Shown one piece after another: positions 9,699 to 18,748 of a stretch of 64,000 nucleotides of DNA. The DNA is from Xanthobacter sp. NM-59 (lineage in GTDB: Bacteria > Pseudomonadota > Alphaproteobacteria > Rhizobiales > Xanthobacteraceae). Made by a program: the position numbers and the translations under genes. The stretch lies in the NCBI RefSeq assembly GCF_021401125.1, contig NZ_JACBFQ010000012.1:89263-153262 (forward strand). Direction: 5' to 3'. The notes under the pieces were generated by a model. That model was not told the DNA's origin and ran no database searches. It saw only the letters and a list, made by a program, of their open reading frames with translations. Positions within the stretch are counted from its first letter, which is position 1. Each line of letters opens with the position of its first letter.

Positions 9699-10472
9699 AT
9701 GACCGATCACGCAATCCGCGGAAAGACGGCGCTCATCACCGGCGGCGGGAAGAATCTCGGCGCCTTGATCGCCCGCGATCTCGCCGCGCATGGCGCCCGC
9801 GCCATCGCCATCCACTACAACAGCACCGGCGCGAAAGCGGAGGCGGAGGCAACCGTGGCCGCCCTGAAGGCGGCGGGGGCCGAGGCCATCGCCCTTCAGG
9901 GGGACCTCACCACCGCCGATGCCATGGAGCGCCTGTTTGCGGACGCCGCGGCCGCCGTCGGCAGGCTGGATATCGCCATCAACACCGTCGGCAAGGTGCT
10001 GAAGAAGCCCATTCTGGAGATTTCCGAGGCCGAATACGACGAGATGAGCGCGGTGAACGCCAAGGCCGCGTTCTTCTTCCTGAAGGAGGCGGGGCGCCAT
10101 CTCAACGACAATGGCAAGGTGGTCACCTTGGTCACCTCGCTGCTGGGCGCCTTCACGCCCTTTTACGCGTCCTATGCGGGCACCAAGGCGGCGGTGGAGC
10201 ACTTCACCCGCGCGGCGGCCAAGGAGTTCGGGCCACGGGGTATTTCGGTGAGCGCCATCGGCCCCGGCCCCATGGACACCCCCTTCTTCTACCCCGCCGA
10301 GGGTGAGGACGCGGTGGCCTATCACAAGACCGCCGCGGCGCTCTCGGCCTTCTCGAAGACCGGACTCACCGACATCGCCGACATCGTGCCCTGGGTGCGC
10401 ATGCTGGTCTCGGAGGGCTGGTGGATGACCGGCCAGACCATCCTGGTCAATGGCGGCTACACCACCAAGTAA
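9699..10472 (+). CDS. Short-chain dehydrogenase/reductase (SDR)
   Basis: This is a classical 257-residue SDR. It has the cofactor loop TGGGKNLG near residue 14, a structural DLTTAD segment, and INTVGKV in place of the usual NNAG. The catalytic Ser and Tyr-x-x-x-Lys lie in TSLLGAFTPFYASYAGTK, with a PGPMDTPF loop after strand 6. The C terminus, GQTILVNGGYTTK, is typical of FabG-like SDRs. The ATG at 9699 has AGGA nine bases upstream. It probably reduces or oxidises a small keto/hydroxy substrate with NAD(P)H, unidentified. The divergent LysR gene is its likely regulator. Confidence 0.9.
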   Translation: MTDHAIRGKTALITGGGKNLGALIARDLAAHGARAIAIHYNSTGAKAEAEATVAALKAAGAEAIALQGDLTTADAMERLFADAAAAVGRLDIAINTVGKVLKKPILEISEAEYDEMSAVNAKAAFFFLKEAGRHLNDNGKVVTLVTSLLGAFTPFYASYAGTKAAVEHFTRAAAKEFGPRGISVSAIGPGPMDTPFFYPAEGEDAVAYHKTAAALSAFSKTGLTDIADIVPWVRMLVSEGWWMTGQTILVNGGYTTK

Positions 10473-10474
10473 GA

Positions 10475-10524
10475 CGCCCCCAATAAGATGCTCCAGCGCG
10501 TTGGGTTGACGCGTTCTGGGGGCG
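10475..10524. terminator. Nested hairpin between convergent SDR and luxR genes
   Basis: Outer arms CGCCCCCA (10475-10482) and TGGGGGCG (10517-10524) enclose a second pairing CGCGT...ACGCG. The structure begins right after the SDR stop codon and ends 28 bp before the stop of the opposing luxR-type gene, so it could terminate both. No U-tract is seen. Confidence 0.55.
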
Positions 10525-10552
10525 ATCCGGCATTCGCGCCGCGCAAAGCCCC

Positions 10553-11674
10553 CTAACGGGAGATGGCCGAGGCCAGCCGGCTCAGGAGGCCCACCAGCTC
10601 CGTCTGGCGGCCGATGCCGAGCTTGGCGAACACCGCGCGCAGGTGGCTGCGCGCGGTTTCATAGGAAATACCCTGATTGTCCGCGATGTCGCGCAGGCGC
10701 TCGCCATGGCCGATGGCCTCGGCGACGCGCGCTTCCGCCGGCGTCAGCCCCAGGTCACGCAGATGCTGCGACAGGCGCGGCACCTGCGCGCCCAGGTCCC
10801 GTACCAGCACCATGGCGCCACCCGCACCAAAGGTGATGAATTCCAGCCCCTCGAACTGCCGGTAGACGGGGACCGCCTGCGCATACAAAGCGGGCCGGCC
10901 GCTGGGACGGCGGATCAGCACGCCGCGAGCGGGGGCGGCCGCCGCGCCCGGCAGGGCGGTGCCGATGGCGCGCTGAAGCCGCTCGTCATCCTGCCGCTGG
11001 GCGGCCCGCAACCGGCGGGCGACGACGCTCAGCCCGTCCCCCAGCAGGCGCTCGCCCATCACGTTCACATGCCGCACTGCGCCGTCGCGATCCAGCAGGA
11101 ACGCGCCCCACGCCAGGCGGTCCACCGCGTCCGCGAAATCGCTCGCCACCACGCGCGCCTCCAGCAGCGCCGTGCTGATGGAAAGGGCCCGCCCGATATG
11201 GCCCGCAAGGCCGGCCATGCGCGCGATGTCGTCCGGCGGGTAGCGGTCTCGCTTGATGGGATTGTGAACGGCCACCGAGACGAGCTGCCCATCCCGGCTG
11301 CCGGTGATGGCCGCCAGCAGCTCGCCCACGCCGTAGCCGTGCAGGAATTCCTGGTAGAACGGATCCTGGCGGATTTCCTCCTCGGTCATCACCAGCCGAT
11401 CGGTGCTCGCCGTCCCCGGCAGGACCCCGCGCGCCACCACCCGCTGGGCCGGCGTGTCGTGCCGCCACCACAGCGCGTCATAGGCAGCCTTGAGATCGCC
11501 GAGCTCGGATGAAACCATGGCCCGCATCATATGCTCGGCCCCGAGCGGCACCATGGATGCCCCCACCGCTCCAAAGGCGTGGGCGATCCGGTCGAGCACC
11601 TGCGGCCATTGATCGGGCTGGAGCGCGGCCCCGTAGAGCGCCTCGATCACCTCCAGAATGTCGGTATCCGCCAT
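10553..11674 (-). CDS. LuxR-type HTH transcriptional regulator
   Basis: The protein has 373 residues from the ATG at 11674, which has GAGGGG about eight bases upstream; a longer in-frame start would add 13 residues. The C-terminal 65 residues form a LuxR/GerE helix-turn-helix (LTPAEARVAEAIGHGERLRDIADNQGISYETARSHLRAVFAKLGI). The N-terminal 300 residues, starting DILEVIEALYGAALQPDQWPQVLDRIA, look like the PAS/GAF-like sensory region common in this subgroup. No autoinducer synthase or receiver domain is seen, so it is probably a one-component regulator of unknown ligand. It diverges from the chemotaxis transducer gene. Confidence 0.85.
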   Translation of the reverse strand: MADTDILEVIEALYGAALQPDQWPQVLDRIAHAFGAVGASMVPLGAEHMMRAMVSSELGDLKAAYDALWWRHDTPAQRVVARGVLPGTASTDRLVMTEEEIRQDPFYQEFLHGYGVGELLAAITGSRDGQLVSVAVHNPIKRDRYPPDDIARMAGLAGHIGRALSISTALLEARVVASDFADAVDRLAWGAFLLDRDGAVRHVNVMGERLLGDGLSVVARRLRAAQRQDDERLQRAIGTALPGAAAAPARGVLIRRPSGRPALYAQAVPVYRQFEGLEFITFGAGGAMVLVRDLGAQVPRLSQHLRDLGLTPAEARVAEAIGHGERLRDIADNQGISYETARSHLRAVFAKLGIGRQTELVGLLSRLASAISR

Positions 11675-11892
11675 CCGCGCCCCCTCACGGTGAGCATAAG
11701 GCAGACTTATCACAACCCCAAACTCAGGATCTGCACATTTTCTCGCGAACCGAGCACTGGCGTTGCGGCCCAGCTTCCGGCAAGCTCCATATGGTCCATG
11801 GAGACTGGTAAAGTTTCCGAAACACGTCCACGCTACACTACAAATATACCATCATTCTATGTAGATTTGCATCGAGGCGAGGAAACGCCAGC

Positions 11893-13161
11893 GTGCTCAA
11901 TTACATCCTAACCCTCCTTGGCATTTTTACGAAGGGTCTGGGCCTGCGGATCGTCCTGTGCTTTCTGCCCCCCATCGTGGCAGCCTGGACTTTCTTCATC
12001 CTGCACCTGGTCAATCTTTACGAGTTCCATCCGGACTCATTCACGCCAACGCTGGTGTTCGGCCTGCTCGGCATTGCCGTCGGCAGCGTGATCGTCTGCA
12101 TCCTGATCCTGACCATCGTTCCGCCCCTGCGGCGGATTGTCGACGTCACGGCGGTGCTCCAGCACGGCAAGACCGATTTCTCCATTCCCTATCTGGCCCG
12201 CAAGGACGAGATCGGCGATCTGGCCCGCTCGTTCGAGGTGCTGCGCGAAGGCCTCATCCGCGCCGCCGAGCTGGAGGCGGCCAACCGGGCCGAGGCGGAA
12301 GCCAAGATTGCCCACGGCAACCGCATCTCCACCCTCGCGCGGAACTTCGAGGCCGTCATCAAGACCGTGGTGGGCGCCCTCACCGCGGCGGCGAGCGAGC
12401 TGCAGAGCAGTGCCGCCCGCATGCTGGAGATCTCGCAGCAGACCCAGCAGCAGAGCAATGTGGTGGCCTCCGCCTCCCTCGACGCCTCCTCGAACGTGCA
12501 GGCCGTGGCCGGCGCCACTGAGCAGATGACCGCCTCCAGCCGCGAGATCGGGCGGCAGGTGTCCAAGGCCTCCGACATGGCCGCCACCGCCGTGGAGCAG
12601 GCCAACCGCACCGGGGACGTGGTGGATCGCCTCGCCAAGGACGCGGACAAGATCGGCTCGGTGGTGCAGCTGATCCAGGAAATCACCGCCCAGACCAACC
12701 TGCTCGCCCTCAACGCCACCATCGAGGCGGCCCGCGCGGGTGAGGCCGGCAAGGGCTTCGCCGTGGTGGCGAGCGAAGTGAAGACCCTGGCCGAGCAAAC
12801 CGCCAAGGCCACCGAGGAAATCTCCTCACAGATCGCCGACATCCAGGGTGCCACCACCTCCACGGTGGGCGCCATCCGCGAGATCAGCCATTCCATCGCC
12901 GACATCAATGACGTCGCCTCCGCCGTGGCCATGGCCGCGCAGCAGCAGGTGACGGCGACCGTCGAAATCTCCGACAACGTGCAGCAGGCGGCGCTGGGCA
13001 CCGGCGAGATTTCCCGGAACATTTCCGGCGTCGCGGAGGCGGTGGACATGACGAGCACGGTGGCCGGAACCGTGCTCTCCGCCGCCACCCGCCTCACCGG
13101 GCAGGCCGACGAGCTGCGCAAGGAAGTCGATCAGTTCCTGACCGCCCTCAACCAGGCCTAG
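11893..13161 (+). CDS. Methyl-accepting chemotaxis protein with almost no periplasmic domain
   Basis: The 422-residue protein begins with GTG, with GAGGA upstream. Two hydrophobic helices (about 17-45 and 52-78) are separated by only some ten residues, so there is no room for an external ligand domain. A HAMP segment follows (about 79-130). The long helical signalling domain carries the highly conserved hairpin tip [27 protein letters not shown], which contacts CheA/CheW. It probably senses a membrane or cytoplasmic state. No che genes are nearby, so it would work with a cluster elsewhere. The 80 bp before the start are AT-rich compared with the surroundings and likely hold its promoter. Confidence 0.9.
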   Translation: MLNYILTLLGIFTKGLGLRIVLCFLPPIVAAWTFFILHLVNLYEFHPDSFTPTLVFGLLGIAVGSVIVCILILTIVPPLRRIVDVTAVLQHGKTDFSIPYLARKDEIGDLARSFEVLREGLIRAAELEAANRAEAEAKIAHGNRISTLARNFEAVIKTVVGALTAAASELQSSAARMLEISQQTQQQSNVVASASLDASSNVQAVAGATEQMTASSREIGRQVSKASDMAATAVEQANRTGDVVDRLAKDADKIGSVVQLIQEITAQTNLLALNATIEAARAGEAGKGFAVVASEVKTLAEQTAKATEEISSQIADIQGATTSTVGAIREISHSIADINDVASAVAMAAQQQVTATVEISDNVQQAALGTGEISRNISGVAEAVDMTSTVAGTVLSAATRLTGQADELRKEVDQFLTALNQA

Positions 13162-13200
13162 ACGGGGTGGGATTTCGGGGATCACGGACCCGCGAGGGCC

Positions 13201-13220
13201 TGCTCCGGCTTTGCGGAGCA
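13201..13220 (+). terminator. Hairpin downstream of chemotaxis gene
   Basis: TGCTCCG-GCTTTG-CGGAGCA is a perfect 7-bp stem with a 6-base loop, 40 bp after the chemotaxis stop codon. It lacks a T-tract; a terminator or mRNA 3' end structure is inferred. Confidence 0.45.
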
Positions 13221-13228
13221 CAGTGAGG

Positions 13229-13296
13229 CTCGGGGCCATGACCGCTCGGGGGCAATGACCGCCTCGGGGCCATGACCGCCTCGGTGGCGTGGACGG
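13229..13296 (+). repeat. Short imperfect tandem repeat, intergenic
   Basis: Three successive units read CTCGGGGCCATGACCG, CTCGGGGGCAATGACCGC and CTCGGGGCCATGACCGC (16-18 bp). A fourth decayed unit, CTCGGTGGCGTGGACGG, follows. It lies in non-coding sequence; each unit contains ATGACC but no continuing protein frame is supported. Confidence 0.75.
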
Positions 13297-13890
13297 GCCT
13301 TGAGGCCGTCGCGATGGGCCAGGACCCTGCCCTTCGCCGCGCCGGCGTGGCCTCGTCGTCGACGCGACGCCCCGGTCTCACGGGCGGGCGTGGCGCCGGA
13401 CGAGCGCCTCGGTGGCTGCGCGGAAACCTGCCTCGTACGCCTAAGGCGGACCGGCCCTGGGGTCGATCACATTCCAGCCCCCACGAATGCTGCCGGAAGG
13501 ATGCGCCTTTCCACGCCCGAGGCGAGGCCGGTCGCGGAACCGTGGCTCCGGCGCGCGAGCGGCTGTGAAGGCGCGAGACATTGAACCCGGACGCATCGAG
13601 GCCAGCCCCGGCGGGAGCATGCGCGAGCCGGCGCCCGATGTTTCCGCGCACAAGCATACCGCGCCTGCCCCGCCTCACCCTCCCCCGCGAAGCTCAACAC
13701 AGTCCGTTAAGAGCAACGCCCGCCCTGCCCCGTTGCGCAGGAGACAGCCGGCCGCTTCCTCCCCCTCAGGGGTGCTCGCCGCCGTCATCGGCCGCCACGC
13801 TCATCGCGCCTTTGGGGAAACACACCCCCCGCCTGCGGAAGGCAAGGGGTGCCTGGCGCGCGCGCCGGAGGCCAAGCCGTCCCTCCGCCC
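13297..13890. other. Non-coding region
   Basis: Almost 600 bp between the chemotaxis gene and hisN. The open frames are Arg/Pro-rich in several registers at once, typical of chance frames in GC-rich DNA. No promoter, RNA gene or intact remnant is recognised. A GC-rich imperfect hairpin close to the hisN stop (about 13814-13850) may act as its terminator. Confidence 0.45.
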
Positions 13891-14676
13891 TCAGGCGCTG
13901 AGCTCACGCAAGGCCGCCGCATGCAGAGCGGGCGAGGCCGCCGCCACCACCTTGCCGTCGGAGCCGAGGCCGAGGGGCCGGCCCTGCCAGTCGGTCATGA
14001 TGCCGCCCGCGCCTTCCACCACCGGCACCAGGGCCATGTAATCGTAGGGCTGGAGCGAGGTTTCCACCACCAGGTCACAATGGCCCGAGGCCAGAAGGCC
14101 ATATTGGTAGCAATCGCCACCGAAACGGCGGATGGCGCCCTTGCGGCTCAGCGCGTCATAGCGCGCCCAATCGGACGGCGCGAAGAAATCCGGGGAGGTG
14201 GTGTAGACCCGCGCATCCTCCAGCGCCGCGCAGCCGCTCACATGCGCGGGCGCGCCATTGAAGGTGGTGGCGCCGGGCAGGCCCACCCAGCGCTCGCCCA
14301 AGGGCGGCACCTCGATCACCCCCAGCTTCGGCACACCGCGTTCGGCATAGGCGATGAGCGCGCCGAACAGGGGCATGCCGGTGATGAAGCTCTTGGTGCC
14401 GTCGATGGGATCGATCACCCACAGATGGTCGTCTCCGCCGCTCATGCCCGCTTCCTCGCCGAGGATGGCATGACCGGGAAAGCGCGCTGCGATGGCCTCG
14501 CGCAGGGCGGCCTCAATGGCCTTGTCGGCGATGGTCACCGGGCTTTCGTCCGCCTTGCGCTCGAACGCCGTGGTCTTGCGGAAATGGGCCCGGGCCAGCC
14601 CGCGCGCCAGGTCCGCCAGCTCACCGGCGAAGGCCGCCAGAACACCCGCATCGAGATCCAGATCGAAACCGCTCAT
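13891..14676 (-). CDS. hisN: Histidinol-phosphatase, inositol-monophosphatase fold (HisN type)
   Basis: The protein has 261 residues from the ATG at 14676, preceded by GGAG. Metal-binding motifs of the inositol monophosphatase superfamily are all present: ILGEEAG, then the DPIDGTKSFITGMP core (two Asp and Thr), and the C-terminal VVEGAGGIMTDWQG with its Asp. The segment FGGDCYQYGLLASGHCDLVVE is typical of the HisN branch, which removes phosphate from L-histidinol phosphate, the penultimate step in histidine synthesis in many alphaproteobacteria. Histidine context is absent apart from hisS 39 kb away, so a related sugar phosphatase role is possible. It is transcribed away from the methylamine operon. 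Confidence 0.85.
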   Translation of the reverse strand: MSGFDLDLDAGVLAAFAGELADLARGLARAHFRKTTAFERKADESPVTIADKAIEAALREAIAARFPGHAILGEEAGMSGGDDHLWVIDPIDGTKSFITGMPLFGALIAYAERGVPKLGVIEVPPLGERWVGLPGATTFNGAPAHVSGCAALEDARVYTTSPDFFAPSDWARYDALSRKGAIRRFGGDCYQYGLLASGHCDLVVETSLQPYDYMALVPVVEGAGGIMTDWQGRPLGLGSDGKVVAAASPALHAAALRELSA

Positions 14677-14754
14677 TGAACTCCATCTCCCCACGGATCG
14701 CGCGACGGCGCAGCAGCCGGAACCGGCCAAAGCCACAAAAACCTCTATTTGCCA

Positions 14755-14784
14755 CACAAATCAATATCGATTTGTGGATTTGTG
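14755..14784. promoter_or_regulatory. Triple GATTTGTG operator-like site
   Basis: CACAAATC (14755-14762) and GATTTGTG (14769-14776) make a perfect 8-bp dyad with a 6-bp spacer. A second direct copy of GATTTGTG follows immediately (14777-14784). The site is AT-rich within GC-rich DNA, in the 215-bp divergent gap between hisN and the dehydrogenase gene, where a regulator of betaine/dimethylglycine use would be expected. No regulator gene is adjacent. Confidence 0.5.
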
Positions 14785-14891
14785 TTGACTTCGCCGCAGC
14801 GCAGCAGGAATCATGAGGCTGTTCGCGGGCCAATCCGGCGCCACTGCATGCTTCGCGCGCCGCCCGCCACAGGACCACTCAGGGGATCTTC

Positions 14892-17339
14892 ATGGCTGAG
14901 TTTCCGACCCAGGCCCAGGTCGTCATCGTCGGCGGCGGCATCATCGGCACGTCCACCGCCTATCACCTCGCCAAGCTGGGCTATAAGGACACGGTGCTCA
15001 TCGAGCGCCACAAGCTCACCTCCGGCTCGACCTTCCACGCGGCGGGCCTGGTGGGTCAGCTGCGCTCCAACGCCAACATCACCCAGCTCCTGGGTGAATC
15101 GGTGAAGATCTACCAGACGCTGGAACAGGAAACCGGCCTCGCCACCGGCTGGAAGATGAATGGCGGCCTGCGCCTCGCCTGCACGCAGGAGCGCTGGACC
15201 GAGGTGAAGCGCCAGGCCACCACCGCCCGCTCCTTCGGCCTGGAAATGCACCTGCTGACGCCGAAGGAGGCGCAGGAGCTGTGGCCGCTCATGGACATTT
15301 CGGACGTGGTGGGCGCTGCCTTCCTGCCCACGGACGGCCAGGCCAACCCCTCCGACATCACCGGCTCCCTCGCCAAGGGCGCGCGCATGAACGGCGCCCG
15401 CATCTTCGAGGACACGGAAGTCACCGGCTTCAAGGTGGAGAACGGCCGCGTCACCGTGGTGGAGACCAGCCGCGGGCCGATCCGCTGCGAAATCGTGGTG
15501 AACTGCGCCGGCCAGTGGGCCCGCGAGGTGGGCGCCATGGTGGGGGTCAATGTGCCCCTGGTCTCGGTTGAGCACCAATATATGGTGACCGAGCGCATCC
15601 CCGGCGTCACCTCCGCTTTGCCCACGCTGCGCGATCCCGATCGCCTCACCTATTACAAGGAAGAGGTGGGCGGCCTCGTGATGGGCGGCTACGAGCCGAA
15701 CCCCATTCCCTGGGCCATCAACGGCTTCCCGGAGAAGTTCAACTTCCAGCTTCTCCAGTCGAACTTCGACCATTTCGAGCAGCTCATGGAGCTGGCGCTG
15801 GGCCGCGTGCCGGCGCTTCAGACTGCCGGCATCAAGCAGCTCATCAACGGACCGGAAAGCTTCACGCCCGACGGCAACTTCATCCTTGGGCAGGCGCCGG
15901 AGCTCACGGGCTTCTATGTGGGCGCGGGCTTCAACGCCTTCGGCATCGCCTCCGGCGGCGGGGCGGGCAAGGTGCTGGCGGAATGGATCGTCGGCGGCGA
16001 GCCGCCTTACGACCTCTCTCCCGTGGACATTCTGCGCTTCGGCCGCAACCACCAGGATGTGAACTGGGTGCGCCAGCGCACGCTGGAAGCCTATGCCAAG
16101 CACTACACCATCGCCTGGCCGAGCGAGGAGCACAAAAGCGGCCGCCCGCTGCGGCGCTCGCCCCTCTATGACCGGCTGAAGGCGCAGGGCGCCGTGTTCG
16201 GCGAAAAGCTGGGCTGGGAGCGGCCCAACTGGTTCGCCGCCCCCGGCGAGGAGGCACAGGACCACTACACATTCGGCCGCCCCAACTGGACCGACGCCGT
16301 CGCCCGCGAGCACAAGGCGACCCGCGAGAGCGTGACGGTGTTCGACCAGACCTCGTTCGCCAAGTTCATGCTCATCGGCAAGGATGCCGAGCAGGCACTG
16401 TCTGCTGTCAGCGCCGGCGACATGACGCGCCCGGTGGGCTCGCTCACCTATGCGCCCATGCTGAATGCCCGGGGCGGCATAGAGTGCGACCTGACGGTGG
16501 GCCGGCTGGCGGCGGACAGCTATTACATCGTCGCCGGAACGGGTGCGGCCACCAAGGATTTCGACTGGCTGAAGCGGCATCTGCCCCAGGGCCTCGACGC
16601 CCATCTCATGGACGTGTCCTCCATGTATGCGGTGCTCGCCCTCATGGGGCCGAACGCCCGCAAGGTGCTGGAGAAGCTCACCCGCGACGACGTTTCCGAC
16701 GCCGCCTTCCCGTTCGCCACGGTGCGCACGCTCAATGTGGCCGGCGCGCCGGTGATGGCGCTGCGCCTCACCTTCGTGGGTGAACTGGGCTGGGAATTGC
16801 ACATTCCCGTGGAGTTCGCCGCCACGGTCTATGACGCGCTCATGGAAGCAGGTTCCGAATTCGGCATCCGAAATGCGGGCTACCGGGCCATCGAAACCCT
16901 GCGCCTGGAGAAGGGCTATTGGGCCTCGGGCTCCGATATCGGGCCCGACCACACCCCGTTTGAAAGCGGCCTCGGCTGGGCCATCAAGCCGGAAGGGGCC
17001 GGGGCCTTCATCGGCCGCGAGGCGCTGGAAAAGAAGAAGGCGGAACCGCTCAAGAAGCGCCTCGCCGGCTTCACCGTGGATGATCCCAACGTGGTGCTGC
17101 TGGGCCGCGAAACCATCTATCGCAACGGCGAGCGGGTGGGCTGGCTGTCGTCCGGCGGCTTCGGCCACACCCTGGGCAAGCCCATCGGCTACGGCTATGT
17201 GCGCCAGCCCGAGGCAGGACTGGACGAAGCCTACGTACTCTCCGGCACCTATGAGCTGGATGTGGCCACCGTGCGGGTTCCGGCCAAGGTGCACCTGGCC
17301 CCGCTCTACGATCCCGAAATGAAGAAGATCCTCGCTTGA
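14892..17339 (+). CDS. FAD-dependent dimethylglycine/sarcosine dehydrogenase-like protein with GcvT domain
   Basis: The 815-residue protein has two halves. An N-terminal DAO-type oxidoreductase starts with VVIVGGGIIGTSTAYHL and includes TFHAAGLVGQLRSN, where the His corresponds to the residue that carries covalent FAD in mitochondrial dimethylglycine and sarcosine dehydrogenases. From about residue 430 a GcvT-like folate-binding half follows (GELGWELHIP, RLEKGYWASGSDIG). Such enzymes N-demethylate dimethylglycine or sarcosine and pass the methyl carbon to tetrahydrofolate. The betaine-type importer downstream fits a role in methylamine catabolism. A strong hairpin separates it from those genes, so they are not one simple transcript. 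Exact substrate is unproven. Confidence 0.88.
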   Translation: MAEFPTQAQVVIVGGGIIGTSTAYHLAKLGYKDTVLIERHKLTSGSTFHAAGLVGQLRSNANITQLLGESVKIYQTLEQETGLATGWKMNGGLRLACTQERWTEVKRQATTARSFGLEMHLLTPKEAQELWPLMDISDVVGAAFLPTDGQANPSDITGSLAKGARMNGARIFEDTEVTGFKVENGRVTVVETSRGPIRCEIVVNCAGQWAREVGAMVGVNVPLVSVEHQYMVTERIPGVTSALPTLRDPDRLTYYKEEVGGLVMGGYEPNPIPWAINGFPEKFNFQLLQSNFDHFEQLMELALGRVPALQTAGIKQLINGPESFTPDGNFILGQAPELTGFYVGAGFNAFGIASGGGAGKVLAEWIVGGEPPYDLSPVDILRFGRNHQDVNWVRQRTLEAYAKHYTIAWPSEEHKSGRPLRRSPLYDRLKAQGAVFGEKLGWERPNWFAAPGEEAQDHYTFGRPNWTDAVAREHKATRESVTVFDQTSFAKFMLIGKDAEQALSAVSAGDMTRPVGSLTYAPMLNARGGIECDLTVGRLAADSYYIVAGTGAATKDFDWLKRHLPQGLDAHLMDVSSMYAVLALMGPNARKVLEKLTRDDVSDAAFPFATVRTLNVAGAPVMALRLTFVGELGWELHIPVEFAATVYDALMEAGSEFGIRNAGYRAIETLRLEKGYWASGSDIGPDHTPFESGLGWAIKPEGAGAFIGREALEKKKAEPLKKRLAGFTVDDPNVVLLGRETIYRNGERVGWLSSGGFGHTLGKPIGYGYVRQPEAGLDEAYVLSGTYELDVATVRVPAKVHLAPLYDPEMKKILA

Positions 17340-17356
17340 CCGGCGAGTGATGCCGC

Positions 17357-17391
17357 GGAAGCCGCCGCCAACCCCTCAGGCGGCGGCTTCC
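17357..17391 (+). terminator. Strong hairpin after the dehydrogenase gene
   Basis: GGAAGCCGCCGCC (17357-17369) pairs perfectly with GGCGGCGGCTTCC (17379-17391) across a 9-base loop, 17 bp after the stop codon. A 13-bp GC stem at this position suggests termination, although there is no T-run. Confidence 0.7.
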
Positions 17392-17594
17392 ACCCTCCCC
17401 TTGAGCCCCCCTTCACCCGGACGAAAGGAGACCCCGCTTCGTGCCAACGAAATAGTCACACGAAGCCGCAAATTCGCGCAGGCAGGTTGGAAAAAAACAA
17501 AATATGCTCCGCTTCATTCCTGGGACGAATTGAAATTTCCGTTGAGTGAACGGCTTCGAAGTAAGCCGCCGAAAAACTTCCAAAGGGGTTTCGC

Positions 17595-18545
17595 ATGCTT
17601 CGCACTCTGTCTCGCATCGCCCTTGCGGGCGTGGTCTCCATGGCGGTCGGCACGGCTTCGGCCGCGCCCGAATCCAAGGATCCCATCAAGATTACCCTCA
17701 ACGACTGGACCGGACAGCTTCTCACCGCCCACATCATGGGTGAGATCCTGAAGAAGGAAGGCTACAACGTCGAATATGTCCCGGCCGATTACTTGGCCCA
17801 GTTCTCGGGCATGGGCACCGGTGATCTGACCGTTGCGCCCGAAGTGTGGGCCACCACGGCCCAGGAAGCGCTCGACGCGGCGGTGAAGACTGGCGGCGTG
17901 GAGAATATGGGTTCCTCCGGCATGGAAGCGCGCGAGGATTGGTGGTTTCCCGAATACATGAAGGAAAAGTGCCCCGGTTTGCCCGACTGGAAGGCCCTGA
18001 AGAAGTGCGGCGCCGCCTTCGCCACCCCGGACACCGCCCCCAAGGGGCGCTATCTCGGCGGCCCCTCCACCTGGGGCGGCTATGACGAGGAGCGCGTGGA
18101 AGCCCTCGGCCTGCCGTTCGAGGTGATCCATGCCGGCACCGACGCCGCCATGTTCGCCGAGCTGAAGAGCGCCTATGAGCGCAAGGCCCCGATCATCCTG
18201 TGGATCTACACGCCCCACTGGGCGCCCATCAAGTATAAGGGCGAGTTCGTGGAGTTTCCGCCTTATGAGGCCGCCTGCTACGAAGATCCGGCCTGGGGCG
18301 TGAACAAGGAAATGAAGTATGATTGCGCCAAGCCGCGTGGCCCCATCTGGAAGGCGGCCTGGTCCGGCATGAGCAAGAAGTGGCCGGGCGCTTACGAAAT
18401 CATCAAGGAATACAAGTTCGACAACCAGACCATGGGCGAGCTTGCCGCCCGCGTGGATATCGACGGCCAAAAGGTGGAAGACGTGGCCGCCGACTGGGTC
18501 GCCAAGAACGAGCCCACCTGGAAGGCCTGGGTGAAGAAGCAGTGA
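17595..18545 (+). CDS. Glycine betaine/choline-type ABC transporter substrate-binding protein (ProX/OpuAC family)
   Basis: The 316-residue protein starts with a Sec signal peptide (positively charged start, hydrophobic ALAGVVSMAVG, cleavage near ASA-AP). The mature domain contains KITLNDWTGQLLTAHIMGEILKKEGY, typical of the OpuAC/ProX fold, and many Trp/Tyr residues available for an aromatic cage around a quaternary amine (EDWWFPEY, WIYTPHWAP). The ATG has AAAGGGG nine bases upstream. The gene heads an ATPase-permease-kinase series, so it supplies ligand to that importer from the periplasm. Choline, glycine betaine and dimethylglycine cannot be separated by sequence alone. Confidence 0.88.
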   Translation: MLRTLSRIALAGVVSMAVGTASAAPESKDPIKITLNDWTGQLLTAHIMGEILKKEGYNVEYVPADYLAQFSGMGTGDLTVAPEVWATTAQEALDAAVKTGGVENMGSSGMEAREDWWFPEYMKEKCPGLPDWKALKKCGAAFATPDTAPKGRYLGGPSTWGGYDEERVEALGLPFEVIHAGTDAAMFAELKSAYERKAPIILWIYTPHWAPIKYKGEFVEFPPYEAACYEDPAWGVNKEMKYDCAKPRGPIWKAAWSGMSKKWPGAYEIIKEYKFDNQTMGELAARVDIDGQKVEDVAADWVAKNEPTWKAWVKKQ

Positions 18546-18551
18546 TGCCGG

Positions 18552-18578
18552 GGGCCCGTGGGCGTGCCCCACGGGCCC
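18552..18578 (+). promoter_or_regulatory. Intercistronic stem-loop between binding protein and ATPase genes
   Basis: GGGCCCGTGGG (18552-18562) pairs perfectly with CCCACGGGCCC (18568-18578) around a 5-base loop, six bases after the binding-protein stop codon. Stem-loops at this point in importer operons commonly protect the binding-protein mRNA or cause partial termination, so that binding protein exceeds ATPase and permease. That function is inferred here. Confidence 0.6.
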
Positions 18579-18748
18579 TTGCTCCAGCCTGCCCGGCAAC
18601 CGGTCGCCGACCGGCGCCGGGAGGTCAGCGCCGCCCGCGCCCCTGCCAGAAGACCCGCACCCGATGGGCCGCCTCAGCCTTCGGATGCGCGGCGGTTCCT
18701 TCGTTTCCAGGCCATCCAGCCAAGGCCACGCAGCCAAGGTCCACCACC

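Noticed and set aside
14811..17294. An 827-codon minus-strand frame opposite the dehydrogenase gene
   Set aside because: Antisense shadow; the plus frame has complete FAD and GcvT motifs and a signal-compatible start.
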